Of a DNA stretch of 33,121 bases, positions 23,980 through 33,121 are shown piece by piece. The notes beneath the pieces are model-generated. The model was not told the DNA's origin and did not search any database. It worked only from the letters and a program-made list of their open reading frames with translations. Both the position numbers and the translations under genes were made by a program. This DNA comes from Clostridium sp. LS (GTDB taxonomy: Bacteria > Bacillota > Clostridia > Clostridiales > Clostridiaceae): contig NZ_AUUU01000060.1 in NCBI RefSeq assembly GCF_002760435.1, forward strand, positions 1 through 33,121, read 5' to 3'. Positions within the stretch are counted from its first letter, which is position 1. Each line of letters opens with the position of its first letter.

Positions 23980-24244
23980 TCAAGTATCACCTTGTCTTTC
24001 TTAATAGTATTTATTTATAATTTACAATTAAACTTCAACATAATTAAAAATTAATGCCATTATTATATTATTTTAAAGAAACAATATATATTACCTTTGA
24101 TGATAATAAATTACAATTAAATTAATATCAGTGGTTAAAAAGAACCTGATAATATTTAACGATTTAAAATTTCAGGTATTTTCTTTTTTTTATAAGTTAT
24201 TGTATTATGAAGTATAGGAAATATTATTTTGGCTAGGGGGAAAC

Positions 24245-25030
24245 ATGGAGAGAAAAGCAGTTTTTTTTGATATTGATGGAACTTTATATAACAATAAAAT
24301 AGGCGTACCAGAAAGTGCAGCTCAGGGAATTAAAGAATTAAAAGATAATGGACATTATGCATTTATATCAACAGGAAGAGCAAGGGCAATGATTCCACAG
24401 GATTTAATAGATTTAGGTTTTGATGGAGTATTAGCAGCTTGCGGTGCTTATGTGGAATATAAAGGAGATGTCATTTATAATATTGATTTAGAAAAAGAAA
24501 TAGCTAATAATGCCATTAGCGCATTAAGAAAGCATAACGTACTTTGTGTATTGGAAGGACAGGATTATTTATATATGGATGAGGATGATTTTTCTCAGGG
24601 GGGATTATTTTCTGTGGCAAAATTTAAAGAAAAGCATGGGGATAAGATAAAACCAATTACTGGAGAAGAGTATCACATTAATAAAATCACTTGCAGAGTT
24701 ACCAAGAGTAGTAATTTTGAGGAGGCATTTAAAGCTATTGATAAAGAGTTTGATTGTATATATCATAATACAGAATTTATTGAGTTAGTTCCTAAGGGAT
24801 TTACAAAGGTAAAAGGAATAGAAGCAATAATAAAACATTTGGGTGTATATATTGATAATACATATGCATTTGGAGATAGTTTAAATGACATTGATATGCT
24901 TAAGTATGTAAAATATGGAATTGCTATGGGAAATAGCAGTCCAGAGATTCTTAAAATTGTGCAATATAGAACAGATACTATTGAGAATGGTGGAATTTAT
25001 AAAGGATTAAAACAATTTAAATTAATATAG
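24245..25030 (+). CDS. Cof-type HAD-IIB phosphatase
   Basis: This 261-aa protein has all HAD motifs: DIDGT (9-13, nucleophile Asp9 and acid/base Asp11), STGR (42-45), a Lys in TKVKGI, and GDSLND near residue 215. The C2B cap between motifs II and III places it with Cof/YbiV-like phosphatases that act on sugar phosphates, nucleotides or cofactor phosphates. The start is set by TAGGGGG just upstream. It stands alone: divergent from the GH3 operon and ended by a terminator. Confidence 0.88.
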   Translation: MERKAVFFDIDGTLYNNKIGVPESAAQGIKELKDNGHYAFISTGRARAMIPQDLIDLGFDGVLAACGAYVEYKGDVIYNIDLEKEIANNAISALRKHNVLCVLEGQDYLYMDEDDFSQGGLFSVAKFKEKHGDKIKPITGEEYHINKITCRVTKSSNFEEAFKAIDKEFDCIYHNTEFIELVPKGFTKVKGIEAIIKHLGVYIDNTYAFGDSLNDIDMLKYVKYGIAMGNSSPEILKIVQYRTDTIENGGIYKGLKQFKLI

Positions 25031-25058
25031 ATAATAGTAAATAAAATTTTTAAGTAAT

Positions 25059-25090
25059 AGACTGTTAAAATGGAAATTGTTTAGCAGTCT
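25059..25090 (+). terminator. Terminator of the HAD phosphatase gene
   Basis: AGACTGTTAAA (25059-25069) pairs with TTTAGCAGTCT (25080-25090) with one wobble, followed by TTTTATTT. Confidence 0.8.
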
Positions 25091-25136
25091 TTTATTTGCA
25101 TAAATTTACATAATAAGTTAAAAAATAATACAATGA

Positions 25137-25166
25137 TTGACATTTTATACTATAAAGCATTACAAT
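25137..25166 (+). promoter_or_regulatory. Promoter upstream of the poly-HAMP chemoreceptor
   Basis: A perfect TTGACA (25137-25142), an 18-bp spacer and TACAAT (25161-25166) give a leader of about 275 nt before the chemoreceptor start at 25450. I see no riboswitch in the leader. Confidence 0.55.
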
Positions 25167-25296
25167 TTTAATTAGAAATATAATCATTATTAGATTATTC
25201 TTAAATACTCTAGTAGTTATTTTCACGAGGTTAAAGTATGCGATTTTAATTCAGAAAATTCAGAGAATTATCAAAGAGGAAAGGAGAAGTCCCAAA

Positions 25297-25329
25297 ATGC
25301 AATTGAATATAGCTAATTGTATTTTGTAG
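25297..25329 (+). CDS. Mini-ORF in the chemoreceptor leader (10 codons)
   Basis: ATG to TAG encodes MQLNIANCIL and follows AAGGAG (25281-25286) by ten bases, a better SD than many genes here have. No similarity or function is evident; it may be a leader peptide, a small protein or chance. Confidence 0.35.
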   Translation: MQLNIANCIL

Positions 25330-25449
25330 ACAACATAATAATACTCAATGTAGTTATAATTATAAAATGGATTTCTAAGTAAGTTAATGGTAGGAAAAAT
25401 TAAAATTGTTACTAATTTAATGAATTATGGGTATGAGGGGGAAAGAAGT

Positions 25450-27669
25450 ATGAAATGGTTTATTAATCTAAAAATAAGCAGAAAATTAATATTAAGTTTT
25501 GTTGCAATTTCATTAATTTTTGGATTTATGGGTGCTTATGGAATTTATTCCTTAAATGCAGCAAAAACTTTGGATAATGAATTATATGAAGATATGACAG
25601 TTCCTATTTCAGAAATGGGGCAAATAGCAGCAATATATCAAACCTTGAGAATGGATGTACGTGATGTAATTATTGCAGAATCACCTAGTGAAATTTCGGC
25701 TATTACAGATAGAATCGAGGAGAGAAGGGCTAATATTACTAAATTAGCAGACTCTTTTGATAAAACCATTACATCAAGTGATATGAGAAAGGAATTTAAT
25801 GATTTTTTAGAGGCAAGAAAAGTATTTAAAACTGAACTAGATAAAACATTAGAACTTGCTAAAGCTAATAAAGATAGTGAAGCGCTTGCTATGAATAATG
25901 AAGATGGCGGACTTGGGAAAGCTGTAAAGGCTGAACAAAATCTTATAGATAACATAATTAATATGAAGGTAAATGAAGCCAAAGAAAAAAGTGATGAAAA
26001 TAATAAAAATGTTATTAGAACTATATTAGTAATGGGTGTAGTATGCTCATTAGTTATTATTGCATCTATATTAATTGGATTATATATTTCTAGTTTAATT
26101 ACTAAACCTATAAAAAGAGTATTACATATGATTGAAGAAATGAATAAGGGACACCTTGGGGAAAGAGCAAATATTAAAACAAATGATGAAGTGGGTCAAA
26201 TGGCTAAAGTTATGGATTCTTTTGCAGATAGTTTACAGAACGATATAATTGGTGCAATGAATAAAATCGCTGAAGGTAATGTAAATGTGGATATACCTAT
26301 GAAAGATGAAAATGATGAAATATCACCGTCCTTAAACAAAATGGTAGAAAATATAAGAAGTCTAGTATCAGATGCTAATATGCTTGCAAATGCTGCTATA
26401 GAAGGAAATTTAGATATAAGGGCAGATGAGACAAAACATAATGGGGATTTTAGGCATGTAGTTAGAGGGGTAAATCAATTAATAGGAGCAATGGTTAATC
26501 CAATTAAAGAAGTTGTAAATGTTATGGGGGAAATTTCTAAAGGAAATTTAGGGATTCCTGTAAGTGAGCATTATAAAGGCGAATTTGGAATATTGGCTAA
26601 GTCTGTTAATACTACTGAAGAGATTTTAAAACATGTAGTAAACGAAATTTCAGAAATATTAGGACAAATATCCGAAGGAAATCTTATGATTGATACAGTA
26701 AGAGAATTTAAAGGAGATTTTAAAAATATATCTATTTCATTAAATAAAATAATCGATTCATTGAATGCTATACTTAGTGAAATAAATGCCGCTTCAGATC
26801 AAGTCTTTACTGGTGCTGGCCAAGTTTCAGATGGAAGTCAGGCATTATCGCAGGGAGCAACAGAACAGGCAAGTGCTATTGAAGAATTGACATCTTCTAT
26901 AACTCAAGTGGCAGCACAAACTAAAGAAAATGCTGCTAATGCAAATTCAGCCAAGGAACTTGCTCTAAAGGTAAAGGAGAATGCGGAACAAGGAAATAAG
27001 CATATGAATGAAATGCTTAAATCTATGGGAGAAATCAATGAATCCTCTGCTAATATTTCAAAAATAATAAAAGTTATAGATGAAATAGCGTTTCAAACTA
27101 ATATTCTTGCACTTAATGCTGCTGTAGAAGCTGCAAGGGCAGGTCAGCATGGCAAGGGATTTGCAGTAGTAGCAGAAGAAGTAAGGAATTTAGCGGCAAG
27201 AAGTGCAAATGCGGCCAAGGAAACTACAGCTCTTATTGAAGGTTCAATAAGGAAATCTGAAAAGGGAACTGAAATTGCCAATAATACTGCACAAGCTTTA
27301 AATGAGATAGTTGATGGAGTATCAAAAGCAGCAATACTTGTTACAGAAATAGCAGCATCCTCAGATGAGCAGGCAAGTGGGATACTACAAATAAATGTGG
27401 GTATTGAACAAGTATCTCAGGTTGTTCAAACGAATTCTGCAACAGCTGAGGAAAGTGCAGCGGCAAGTGAAGAACTTTCAAGTCAGTCAGAAGTACTAAA
27501 GGAAATGGTTTCTAGCTTTAAGCTTAGAAATAATAAGAATGAGTTATTAAAAAATTATAGAGTGAAACAAACCTATAATATGAATGATAGAATTTCGTAT
27601 AAAGAGGCAGCTGCAACATCTAACCGTTTTAAAATAAATTTAAATGATGTTGAATTTGGTAAGTATTAA
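25450..27669 (+). CDS. Methyl-accepting chemotaxis protein with poly-HAMP array
   Basis: I start at 25450 (739 aa), where GAGGGGG lies nine bases upstream; the longer frame from 25387 has no SD. The first membrane helix is at about 12-34, an external four-helix-bundle-like sensor follows to about 188, and the second helix is at about 190-213. Then come one HAMP domain and about four further HAMP-like units, each with an EGN/KGN-like motif (AEGNVNV, EGNLDI, KGNLGI, EGNLMI). The C-terminal signalling domain has the CheW/CheA tip [21 protein letters not shown]. It senses an unknown external signal and acts through CheA. There is no C-terminal CheR-binding pentapeptide. Confidence 0.9.
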   Translation: MKWFINLKISRKLILSFVAISLIFGFMGAYGIYSLNAAKTLDNELYEDMTVPISEMGQIAAIYQTLRMDVRDVIIAESPSEISAITDRIEERRANITKLADSFDKTITSSDMRKEFNDFLEARKVFKTELDKTLELAKANKDSEALAMNNEDGGLGKAVKAEQNLIDNIINMKVNEAKEKSDENNKNVIRTILVMGVVCSLVIIASILIGLYISSLITKPIKRVLHMIEEMNKGHLGERANIKTNDEVGQMAKVMDSFADSLQNDIIGAMNKIAEGNVNVDIPMKDENDEISPSLNKMVENIRSLVSDANMLANAAIEGNLDIRADETKHNGDFRHVVRGVNQLIGAMVNPIKEVVNVMGEISKGNLGIPVSEHYKGEFGILAKSVNTTEEILKHVVNEISEILGQISEGNLMIDTVREFKGDFKNISISLNKIIDSLNAILSEINAASDQVFTGAGQVSDGSQALSQGATEQASAIEELTSSITQVAAQTKENAANANSAKELALKVKENAEQGNKHMNEMLKSMGEINESSANISKIIKVIDEIAFQTNILALNAAVEAARAGQHGKGFAVVAEEVRNLAARSANAAKETTALIEGSIRKSEKGTEIANNTAQALNEIVDGVSKAAILVTEIAASSDEQASGILQINVGIEQVSQVVQTNSATAEESAAASEELSSQSEVLKEMVSSFKLRNNKNELLKNYRVKQTYNMNDRISYKEAAATSNRFKINLNDVEFGKY

Positions 27670-27700
27670 TAAGCTTGTTGATTAATATTTATTGTCTAAT

Positions 27701-27750
27701 AAAAAGAGGAAAGTGATAAATAAGAAATTATTTTTACTTTTCTCTTTTTT
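27701..27750 (+). terminator. Terminator of the poly-HAMP chemoreceptor gene
   Basis: AAAAAGAGGAAAGT (27701-27714) pairs with ACTTTTCTCTTTTT (27736-27749) with one wobble and ends in T residues. Confidence 0.8.
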
Positions 27751-27918
27751 ATACTATTTATCCTTATTAAGGAGGGATGAATTAAAGTATATTATATAAG
27801 TAAGTGCAGAAGACTATATTATAATTATAAAAGTTTAAGTAGCAGAAAAGATTATTAATTAATAAAATACTTTGTTATAGAATAAGAGAAAATTATTTCT
27901 TTTTTTTAATTTAAGATG

Positions 27919-27962
27919 TATAATTATTTGTAGATAATAATTATTGTTAAGAAATAATTATT
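27919..27962 (+). promoter_or_regulatory. Three phased AATAATTATT palindromes over the nox promoter
   Basis: TATAATTATT (27919) and AATAATTATT (27936, 27953) are spaced exactly 17 bp apart. AATAATTATT is its own reverse complement. The first copy includes TATAAT, the best -10 candidate. AGATAATAATTATTG (27933-27947) resembles a Fur/PerR 7-1-7 box, and TTGTTAA (27944-27950) resembles a Rex half-site. Redox or peroxide repression of nox would make sense but is inferred. Confidence 0.5.
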
Positions 27963-27984
27963 AGAAAATTTAAGGAGGAATTAT

Positions 27985-29322
27985 ATGAAAGTTATTGTAA
28001 TAGGATGTACCCATGCAGGAACAGCTGCTATTGTTAATTTAAGAGAATTATACCCAGAAAGTGAAGTTATAGTATATGAAAGAAATGATAATATTTCATT
28101 TTTATCTTGCGGAATAGCTCTAAGTATTGGTGGAGTTGTTACTGAAACGGAAAAATTATTCTATAATTCTCCAGAGCATTTAAGTGCTTTAGGAGTTACG
28201 ACAAAAATGAAGCATGATGTTTTAGATATAAATTTTGATAATAAAACTATAAAAGTGAAAAACTTAGCAAGCAGCGAAGTATTTGAAGATAATTACGACA
28301 AACTTGTTTTAACATTGGGCTCTTGGCCAATAGTTCCTAAGTTTGAAGGCGGAGATTTAGACAATATTCTATTATGTAAAAATTATAATCATGCAAAAGA
28401 AATTGAGGCAAGAGGCGGCGATGCAAAAAACGTAGTTGTAATAGGTGCAGGATATATTGGAGTAGAACTTGCTGAAGCCTTTAAAATGAAAGATAAGAAT
28501 GTAACTTTAATTGATGCTGAAGAAAGAATAATGTCAAAATATTTAGACAAAGAATTCACAGATATTGCGGAAGAACAATTTAAGGAACATGGAATTAATC
28601 TAGCATTAGGAGAAAAAGTTAAGTTATTTAAGGGACAAGATGGTAAAGTTTCTCATGTGGTAACTGAGAATAGTGAATATGAAGCCGATTTGGTTATACT
28701 TTGTATTGGATTTGCACCAGCAACTGCCCTTGTAAAAGGAAAATTAGAGACCTTGGAAAATGGTGCGATTATGATTGATGAATACATGAGAACAAGTAAA
28801 GAAGATGTATTTGCGGCAGGAGACTGCTGTGTTGTAAAATATAATCCTGCCGATGACACAAGGTATATACCACTAGCTACTAATGCGGTTAGAATGGGGA
28901 CATTAATTGCACATAATATAGTTGAGCCTAAACTTAAATATATGGGAACACAAGGTACATCAGGAATTAAAATATATAAAAAATGTATAGCATCTACAGG
29001 ATTAACTGAAGAAGTTGCAAGGAATACTACATCATTTAATATAGATTCAGTTTCAGTAACTGATAATTATAGACCTGAATTTATGCCTACTTTTGAAGAA
29101 GCATTATTAAAATTAGTGTATGATAAAGACAGCAAAAGAATATTAGGTGGTCAAATAATTTCAAATTTAGATTTAACACAATTTATGAATACATTATCAG
29201 TAGTAATTCAAAACAGAATGACGGTGGAAGAGCTTGCTATGACAGATTTCTTCTTCCAGCCACATTTTAATAAACCATGGAGTTTATTAAATATAGCTGC
29301 ACTTCAAGCATTAAAAAATTAA
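27985..29322 (+). CDS. NADH oxidase / CoA-disulfide reductase family flavoprotein
   Basis: This 445-aa protein has an FAD-binding N-terminus (VIVIGCTHAGTAA), the redox Cys in SFLSCGIAL (residue 43), an NAD(P)H-binding segment VVVIGAGYIGVELAEA, the second FAD motif with FAAGDCC and the C-terminal dimer domain. The single active Cys and length match water-forming NADH oxidases (Nox) and CoA-disulfide or polysulfide reductases. It has no rhodanese extension. In a clostridium it probably removes O2 with NADH or reduces disulfides. SD AAGGAGG gives a clear start. It is a single gene, with an H-NOX oxygen/NO sensor 2 kb downstream. Confidence 0.87.
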   Translation: MKVIVIGCTHAGTAAIVNLRELYPESEVIVYERNDNISFLSCGIALSIGGVVTETEKLFYNSPEHLSALGVTTKMKHDVLDINFDNKTIKVKNLASSEVFEDNYDKLVLTLGSWPIVPKFEGGDLDNILLCKNYNHAKEIEARGGDAKNVVVIGAGYIGVELAEAFKMKDKNVTLIDAEERIMSKYLDKEFTDIAEEQFKEHGINLALGEKVKLFKGQDGKVSHVVTENSEYEADLVILCIGFAPATALVKGKLETLENGAIMIDEYMRTSKEDVFAAGDCCVVKYNPADDTRYIPLATNAVRMGTLIAHNIVEPKLKYMGTQGTSGIKIYKKCIASTGLTEEVARNTTSFNIDSVSVTDNYRPEFMPTFEEALLKLVYDKDSKRILGGQIISNLDLTQFMNTLSVVIQNRMTVEELAMTDFFFQPHFNKPWSLLNIAALQALKN

Positions 29323-29334
29323 TTAATGTAAAAA

Positions 29335-29368
29335 TTACCCGACCACACACATTAGTGTGGTCAGGTAA
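29335..29368. terminator. Hairpin between convergent nox and MocR-type genes
   Basis: TTACC-C-GACCACAC pairs with GTGTGGTC-A-GGTAA, 13 bp with one mismatch. A T run follows only on the minus strand (TTTTTAC), so it is best read as the terminator of the regulator gene, and may also stop nox transcripts. Confidence 0.75.
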
Positions 29369-29381
29369 TAAAAATATAATT

Positions 29382-30896
29382 TCAGCTATTATTTTCTAAA
29401 ATTTTAATATTTTTTCCAATTATTTTGATACCTTTTTTAATGTCATCATCTTTGACTCTCCCAAAGCCAATTCTAAAAGTGTCACTGCCTTTTTGGACGA
29501 TTTTATTGTGGCTAGCAAATTCACTTATAGTATCATTAACTATTTCTGAGTCGAAATTTTCATAAAATATATCACCAGGCATAAATAATACATTTTCTTT
29601 ATAACAAAGATCTAGAAGTTCGCGGGCATTTATGTTATTCTTCAATTTTACAAATACATGAAGACCACCCTCACCAGTTATATATTCATAAGGAATATAT
29701 TTTTCAATCATTTCTAAGACAAGGTTATATTTATCTCTATAATACTTTCGTACATTTTTAACATGTCTATTAAAAGCACCGCTTTTTAAATAATAGTAAA
29801 ATACACTTTGATCTAAAAAAGAAGAATGAATATTCTTTCCTCTCTTCACGCTTTCTAAAACATCTATAAGTTTTTCATCTCCAAATATCCATCCAATTCG
29901 AAGCCCTGGGAATAATATTTTAGAAAGGCTTCCAATATAAATAACTCCATTACCACTTCCACATAGTGAGGCAATAGGGTCAATAGGTGAACTTGAATAT
30001 AATAGTTCTTCATTAAAACCGTCTTCTATTATTGGGACAGAGTATTTTCTAAAAAGTTTGTATATTTCTTTTCTTCTTTCAGTTTTAGTTACAATCCCTG
30101 TTGGATTATTATATGAAGGAATTAAATATCCAAACCTTGGATTATATTTGCTTAAGGCATTCTCCAAGGAGTCTAAATCAAGTCCTTCCTTATCCATTTT
30201 CACTTGGACAACCTTAAGACCATAGGCTTTCATAAGTTTTAGAGCAGTATTATGAGTTGGCTCTTCGCATAATATAATGTCTCCTTTTTTAGTTAAGGAA
30301 CTAATAACTATATCGAAGGCTTCAGTAAAACCATTTGTTATAAGGATGTCTTTATTAACAGTGATTACACGTTTTTCTTCCATATAATTAAAAAAATAAT
30401 CTATTAAAGGCTTATAACCTTTCGCATATCCGTAATTAAGTAAATTGGACTCTTCATAAGTCCAAGCGTCCAAAAGAGCTCTTTTAAAATCATCGAGATT
30501 AAATAAATGACTTTCTGGAGAGATAGACTTAAAAGATATCATTCCTTTTTTATATGGTAATTCATTTTTTATAATATCAAATTTTTTTAGGGTATCTCCG
30601 TAATTGTTCATAATACTTAAATAGTCTACATTATATTCATAACTTTCATTTTCACTTTCAATAGAGATGAAAGTACCTATGCCTCTTTTTGTAGTTATTA
30701 TTCCAATGCTTTCAAGTTCTTCATAAGCTGAAATAACAGAGTTTCTACTTATATTCAAAAATTTACTCACTTCTCTAGTTGAAGGAAGTTTACTATCTTT
30801 TTTTAATTCCCCATTTTTAATTCCTAACTTAATATGTCTTTCGATTTGAATGTAAATAGGTTCTTCTTTATTTAATACGAGATTGGAAAATATCAA
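29382..30896 (-). CDS. MocR/PdxR-type regulator (GntR DNA-binding plus aminotransferase domain)
   Basis: This 504-aa protein has an N-terminal GntR winged helix (about 8-78, with LPSTREVSKFLNISRNSV and a wing at GIGTFIS) joined to a fold-type I aminotransferase domain. PLP-binding residues are visible: NNPTG (263-267), Asp292 in EDGFNEE and Lys326 in SLSKILFPG, plus a C-terminal FRIGFGR. Such proteins sense PLP or amino acid aldimines and control vitamin B6, GABA, taurine or other genes. The start is TTG at 30896, with SD AGAGGTGA eight bases upstream. Its target is not obvious: neither neighbour is a B6 gene; the H-NOX receptor gene is divergent. Confidence 0.9.
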   Translation of the reverse strand: MIFSNLVLNKEEPIYIQIERHIKLGIKNGELKKDSKLPSTREVSKFLNISRNSVISAYEELESIGIITTKRGIGTFISIESENESYEYNVDYLSIMNNYGDTLKKFDIIKNELPYKKGMISFKSISPESHLFNLDDFKRALLDAWTYEESNLLNYGYAKGYKPLIDYFFNYMEEKRVITVNKDILITNGFTEAFDIVISSLTKKGDIILCEEPTHNTALKLMKAYGLKVVQVKMDKEGLDLDSLENALSKYNPRFGYLIPSYNNPTGIVTKTERRKEIYKLFRKYSVPIIEDGFNEELLYSSSPIDPIASLCGSGNGVIYIGSLSKILFPGLRIGWIFGDEKLIDVLESVKRGKNIHSSFLDQSVFYYYLKSGAFNRHVKNVRKYYRDKYNLVLEMIEKYIPYEYITGEGGLHVFVKLKNNINARELLDLCYKENVLFMPGDIFYENFDSEIVNDTISEFASHNKIVQKGSDTFRIGFGRVKDDDIKKGIKIIGKNIKILENNS

Positions 30897-31004
30897 TACT
30901 AAATCACCTCTTTAGAATAAAATAAGTTTTATTAAGATTACATTAAGTGACGATATTTAGGTATATCATCATCAATTTGAGTAATAGAAATTAGATATTT
31001 ATAA

Positions 31005-31058
31005 TATCAATACTCAATAGAATTATCATACAACTTATTTTGTATCAACTCAATAAAA
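31005..31058. promoter_or_regulatory. Direct-repeat sites in the MocR-type promoter region
   Basis: TATCAATACTCAATAG (31005-31020) and TATCAACTCAATAAAA (31043-31058) are related sites in the same orientation, and ATCAATTTGAGTAATAG (30971-30987) is a looser third. Regulators of this family often bind direct repeats, so these may be its autoregulatory sites. Confidence 0.4.
31025..31053 (-). promoter_or_regulatory. Promoter of the MocR-type gene
   Basis: On the minus strand TTGAGT (31048-31053), a 17-bp spacer and TATGAT (31025-31030). The -35 box lies within one of the direct repeats. Confidence 0.5.
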
Positions 31059-31137
31059 TGGTTTTAGTCTGTATATTTATCTTAATAAAAGGATTTATAT
31101 TCTCTAATAATATTAATTATTTTTTGTGAATCTCTTA

Positions 31138-31166
31138 TTAACAACAAATTGGTATTAATGTATAAT
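31138..31166 (+). promoter_or_regulatory. Promoter of the H-NOX chemoreceptor gene
   Basis: TTAACA (31138-31143), a 17-bp spacer and a perfect TATAAT (31161-31166) lie about 65 bp before the start codon. Confidence 0.6.
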
Positions 31167-31230
31167 TAATAATGAGAATAAATTTATAAGCAGAGTAAGC
31201 TTGATTAAAATAAAGTAGGAGGAGTAATTT

Positions 31231-33030
31231 ATGAAGGGGACAGTTGTTTCGACTTGGATGAGAACTAATAGTAAACTATTCGGAAATTCAGTTGTTAATG
31301 ATGCAATGGATAATGTTGGCTGGGGAAGCAACAAAATATTTTCACCTATTGAGAATGTTAATGATGATGAGGTTAAAAAAGTAATATCATATATAGCTCA
31401 AAAACAAAACATGGGGGTAGGTGAGTTATGGAGATTAATTGGGCAGGATAACATAAAAACTTTTAGTCATGACTACCCTGCATTTTTCAAACATGATAAT
31501 GTTTATTCTTTTTTAAAGTCAATGTTTGATGTACATATAGTAATGACAAAGAAATTTTCAGGAGCAAAGCCACCTTTAGTATTAATTGAACCTATTTCAA
31601 ATAGAGAAGCTATATTTAGTTATAATTCTTCTAGAGGAATGTTTGACTATTTTCTTGGAATGTTAAATGGGTCATGCGAACATTTTAACGAGAAAGTAGA
31701 TATAAAAGAGGTTTTAAGAACTGATACCGAATTAAAATTAAAACTCACTTTTGATAAAGATATATATTATAATAAGAAATATTTCTTTAATAGATTATTT
31801 TCATTAGGATTTATTAAGAATTTTGGAGCTAAAATAGGATTATTTACATTTGTATTGTCAGCGGTGGTACTAGTACCTATGTTAGGCATGGACAATATTA
31901 TTAAGAGTATTATTGGGAGCATTGTAGCCGGCTTTGGGTCTTTCATAGGAGCTTCTCTAATGATGTCTCCTTTAAGTCAAATAAAAGAAGAAATAAATAG
32001 AATTATTAATAATCAATATAATATTGATGGTAGTATTGCAACAAACGATTTTTTTGAGGAAATATTTAAACTTCTTAAAGAGCACAAGAAAGTTATACAA
32101 GCGGATTTTGTAGGATTTAAAGGTGTTACAGATGAAATGAGTACTTTTGTAGATACTATTAATAAGATATCCGATACTATGAATCATACATCTAATGAAA
32201 TAAGTGGTGTTGTTGAACAAGTAGCAGAAGGTGCTATTACTCAAGCGCAAAATACAGATAGCGCAGTACAAGCACTTAATGGAAATATTCAGGCACTAAG
32301 GAGTATAGTTAAAAATGAAAATTCAAATAAGCTAGAACTTGAAGCGGCAATGTATAAAATAAATAATAGTTATGAAAATGTAGATAATGCAAGCAAAAAC
32401 ATTTTAACTTCTCTAGAAAAATTTGAAGACGTTAAGGCTAAAGGAACACACCTTGAAGAGAGAGCTAGAGGCATAACGCAAATTGTTTCAATTGTTTCAG
32501 GAATATCTGAACAAACTAATTTATTAGCATTAAATGCGTCTATTGAAGCAGCAAGAGCTGGTGAACAAGGTCGAGGTTTTGCTGTTGTAGCTGAGTCAAT
32601 TAGAAAATTAGCTGAACAATCTAAAGATGCAGTTTTAGAAATTAACTCTAATTTAGAGCAATTTGTAAAAGAAATAAAATTACTAGTAGGTCAAATTGAT
32701 AATCAATATGATATATTAGCAAAAGAGACTGACAGCTTAAAAACAGTTAGAGATATAAGCTTTGAAGCTAATCAGTCTGTACAAAGTGTAGCTGGTTCTA
32801 TGATAGAAACTATAAATAAGTTAAATACAGAAGCTGATTCAATCTCTAATATTTATGATGGTATTGAATCTTTAGCTGCAATTGCAGAAGAAAATTCAGC
32901 ATCATCAGAAGAAGTAAGTGCTAGCGTAATAAATTATACAAATGAAATTAAAAAACTAATAGAAAATATATATGACTTTAAAGGCATAACTGAATCCTTT
33001 AAAAATGATTTAGAAAAGTATAATATTTAG
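31231..33030 (+). CDS. H-NOX-domain methyl-accepting chemotaxis protein
   Basis: Residues 1-190 form an H-NOX haem domain whose numbering agrees with the Thermoanaerobacter tengcongensis protein: His102 (DVHIVMT) as haem ligand, Pro115, and the Tyr131-x-Ser133-x-Arg135 motif that holds the haem propionates. The distal-pocket residues Trp9, Asn74 and Tyr140, which stabilise bound O2 in that protein, are all present. Two membrane helices (about 203-250) with almost no external loop follow, then a cytoplasmic signalling domain with tip [19 protein letters not shown]. It should sense O2 or NO inside the cell and steer motility through CheA. SD GGAGGA gives a clear start; no terminator is visible before the window ends. 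Confidence 0.95.
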   Translation: MKGTVVSTWMRTNSKLFGNSVVNDAMDNVGWGSNKIFSPIENVNDDEVKKVISYIAQKQNMGVGELWRLIGQDNIKTFSHDYPAFFKHDNVYSFLKSMFDVHIVMTKKFSGAKPPLVLIEPISNREAIFSYNSSRGMFDYFLGMLNGSCEHFNEKVDIKEVLRTDTELKLKLTFDKDIYYNKKYFFNRLFSLGFIKNFGAKIGLFTFVLSAVVLVPMLGMDNIIKSIIGSIVAGFGSFIGASLMMSPLSQIKEEINRIINNQYNIDGSIATNDFFEEIFKLLKEHKKVIQADFVGFKGVTDEMSTFVDTINKISDTMNHTSNEISGVVEQVAEGAITQAQNTDSAVQALNGNIQALRSIVKNENSNKLELEAAMYKINNSYENVDNASKNILTSLEKFEDVKAKGTHLEERARGITQIVSIVSGISEQTNLLALNASIEAARAGEQGRGFAVVAESIRKLAEQSKDAVLEINSNLEQFVKEIKLLVGQIDNQYDILAKETDSLKTVRDISFEANQSVQSVAGSMIETINKLNTEADSISNIYDGIESLAAIAEENSASSEEVSASVINYTNEIKKLIENIYDFKGITESFKNDLEKYNI

Positions 33031-33121
33031 CTTACGTATAGACATAATACATGTTAACTTGATTAATGTGGTAGCTTACCGAAATAATAAATATTTTTAT
33101 TACGAAAAGCTATGAAAATAT

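Noticed and set aside
25387..25449. Longer start for the poly-HAMP receptor
   Set aside because: No SD; the extra 21 residues are not hydrophobic, whereas GAGGGGG fits the start at 25450.
25638..25982. 114-codon minus-strand reading frame in the chemoreceptor
   Set aside because: Antisense shadow of a Lys/Glu-rich helical region.
27769..27782. Strong SD AAGGAGGG followed at once by ATGAATTAA
   Set aside because: The ATG directly abuts the SD and the frame has two codons, so it cannot be supported as a gene.

Overview
The window is AT-rich chromosomal DNA with compact operons and strong Shine-Dalgarno sites. It carries several anaerobe markers: an H-NOX chemoreceptor, a BFD-type [2Fe-2S] protein, 2-hydroxyacyl-CoA-dehydratase activase relatives, a radical SAM protein and a water-forming type NADH oxidase. 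This fits a Clostridium sensu stricto, most likely a solventogenic or saccharolytic species near C. beijerinckii. The species is inferred from gene style, not from a database search. I see no rRNA, tRNA, CRISPR array, transposase or prophage gene.

Layout. 1-4471: a MarR-controlled heterodimeric ABC exporter operon on the minus strand, with a clear promoter and overlapping operator. 4760-6383: a tandem BFD-like [2Fe-2S] protein and an aromatic acid exporter-like membrane protein. 6536-8260: a GEMM-I (cyclic dinucleotide) riboswitch with antiterminator and terminator, controlling a small STAS-like protein and a FabH-like protein that lacks two of its three catalytic residues. 8337-9353: a CorA-like channel on the minus strand, bracketed by two direct copies of the same terminator-bearing repeat. 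9767-13804: a membrane-anchored lipase-like hydrolase, a radical SAM protein and a GT39-type glycosyltransferase. 14154-17127: an APC amino acid permease, then a long leader with two mini-ORFs and an attenuator-like terminator in front of a ribosome-assembly GTPase (RsgA). 17258-20202: a three-gene operon holding a split version of the large activase-related protein. 20510-23979: a GH3-GH8 operon in which the GH3 member has a rebuilt active site. 24245-27669: a HAD phosphatase and a poly-HAMP chemoreceptor. 27985-33030: NADH oxidase, a MocR/PdxR-type regulator and an H-NOX chemoreceptor.

The items most worth following are these. (1) The GEMM-I aptamer has A instead of G at the position that reads one base of the ligand, the same change that marks 3',3'-cGAMP riboswitches in Geobacter. 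(2) An attenuator-style leader with its own promoter and mini-ORFs sits upstream of an RsgA paralogue, suggesting induction by translation stress. (3) The intact GH3 protein has lost its nucleophile Asp and other sugar-contact residues. (4) The H-NOX receptor keeps the full O2-binding Trp/Asn/Tyr set in an anaerobe. (5) A repeated terminator flanks corA.
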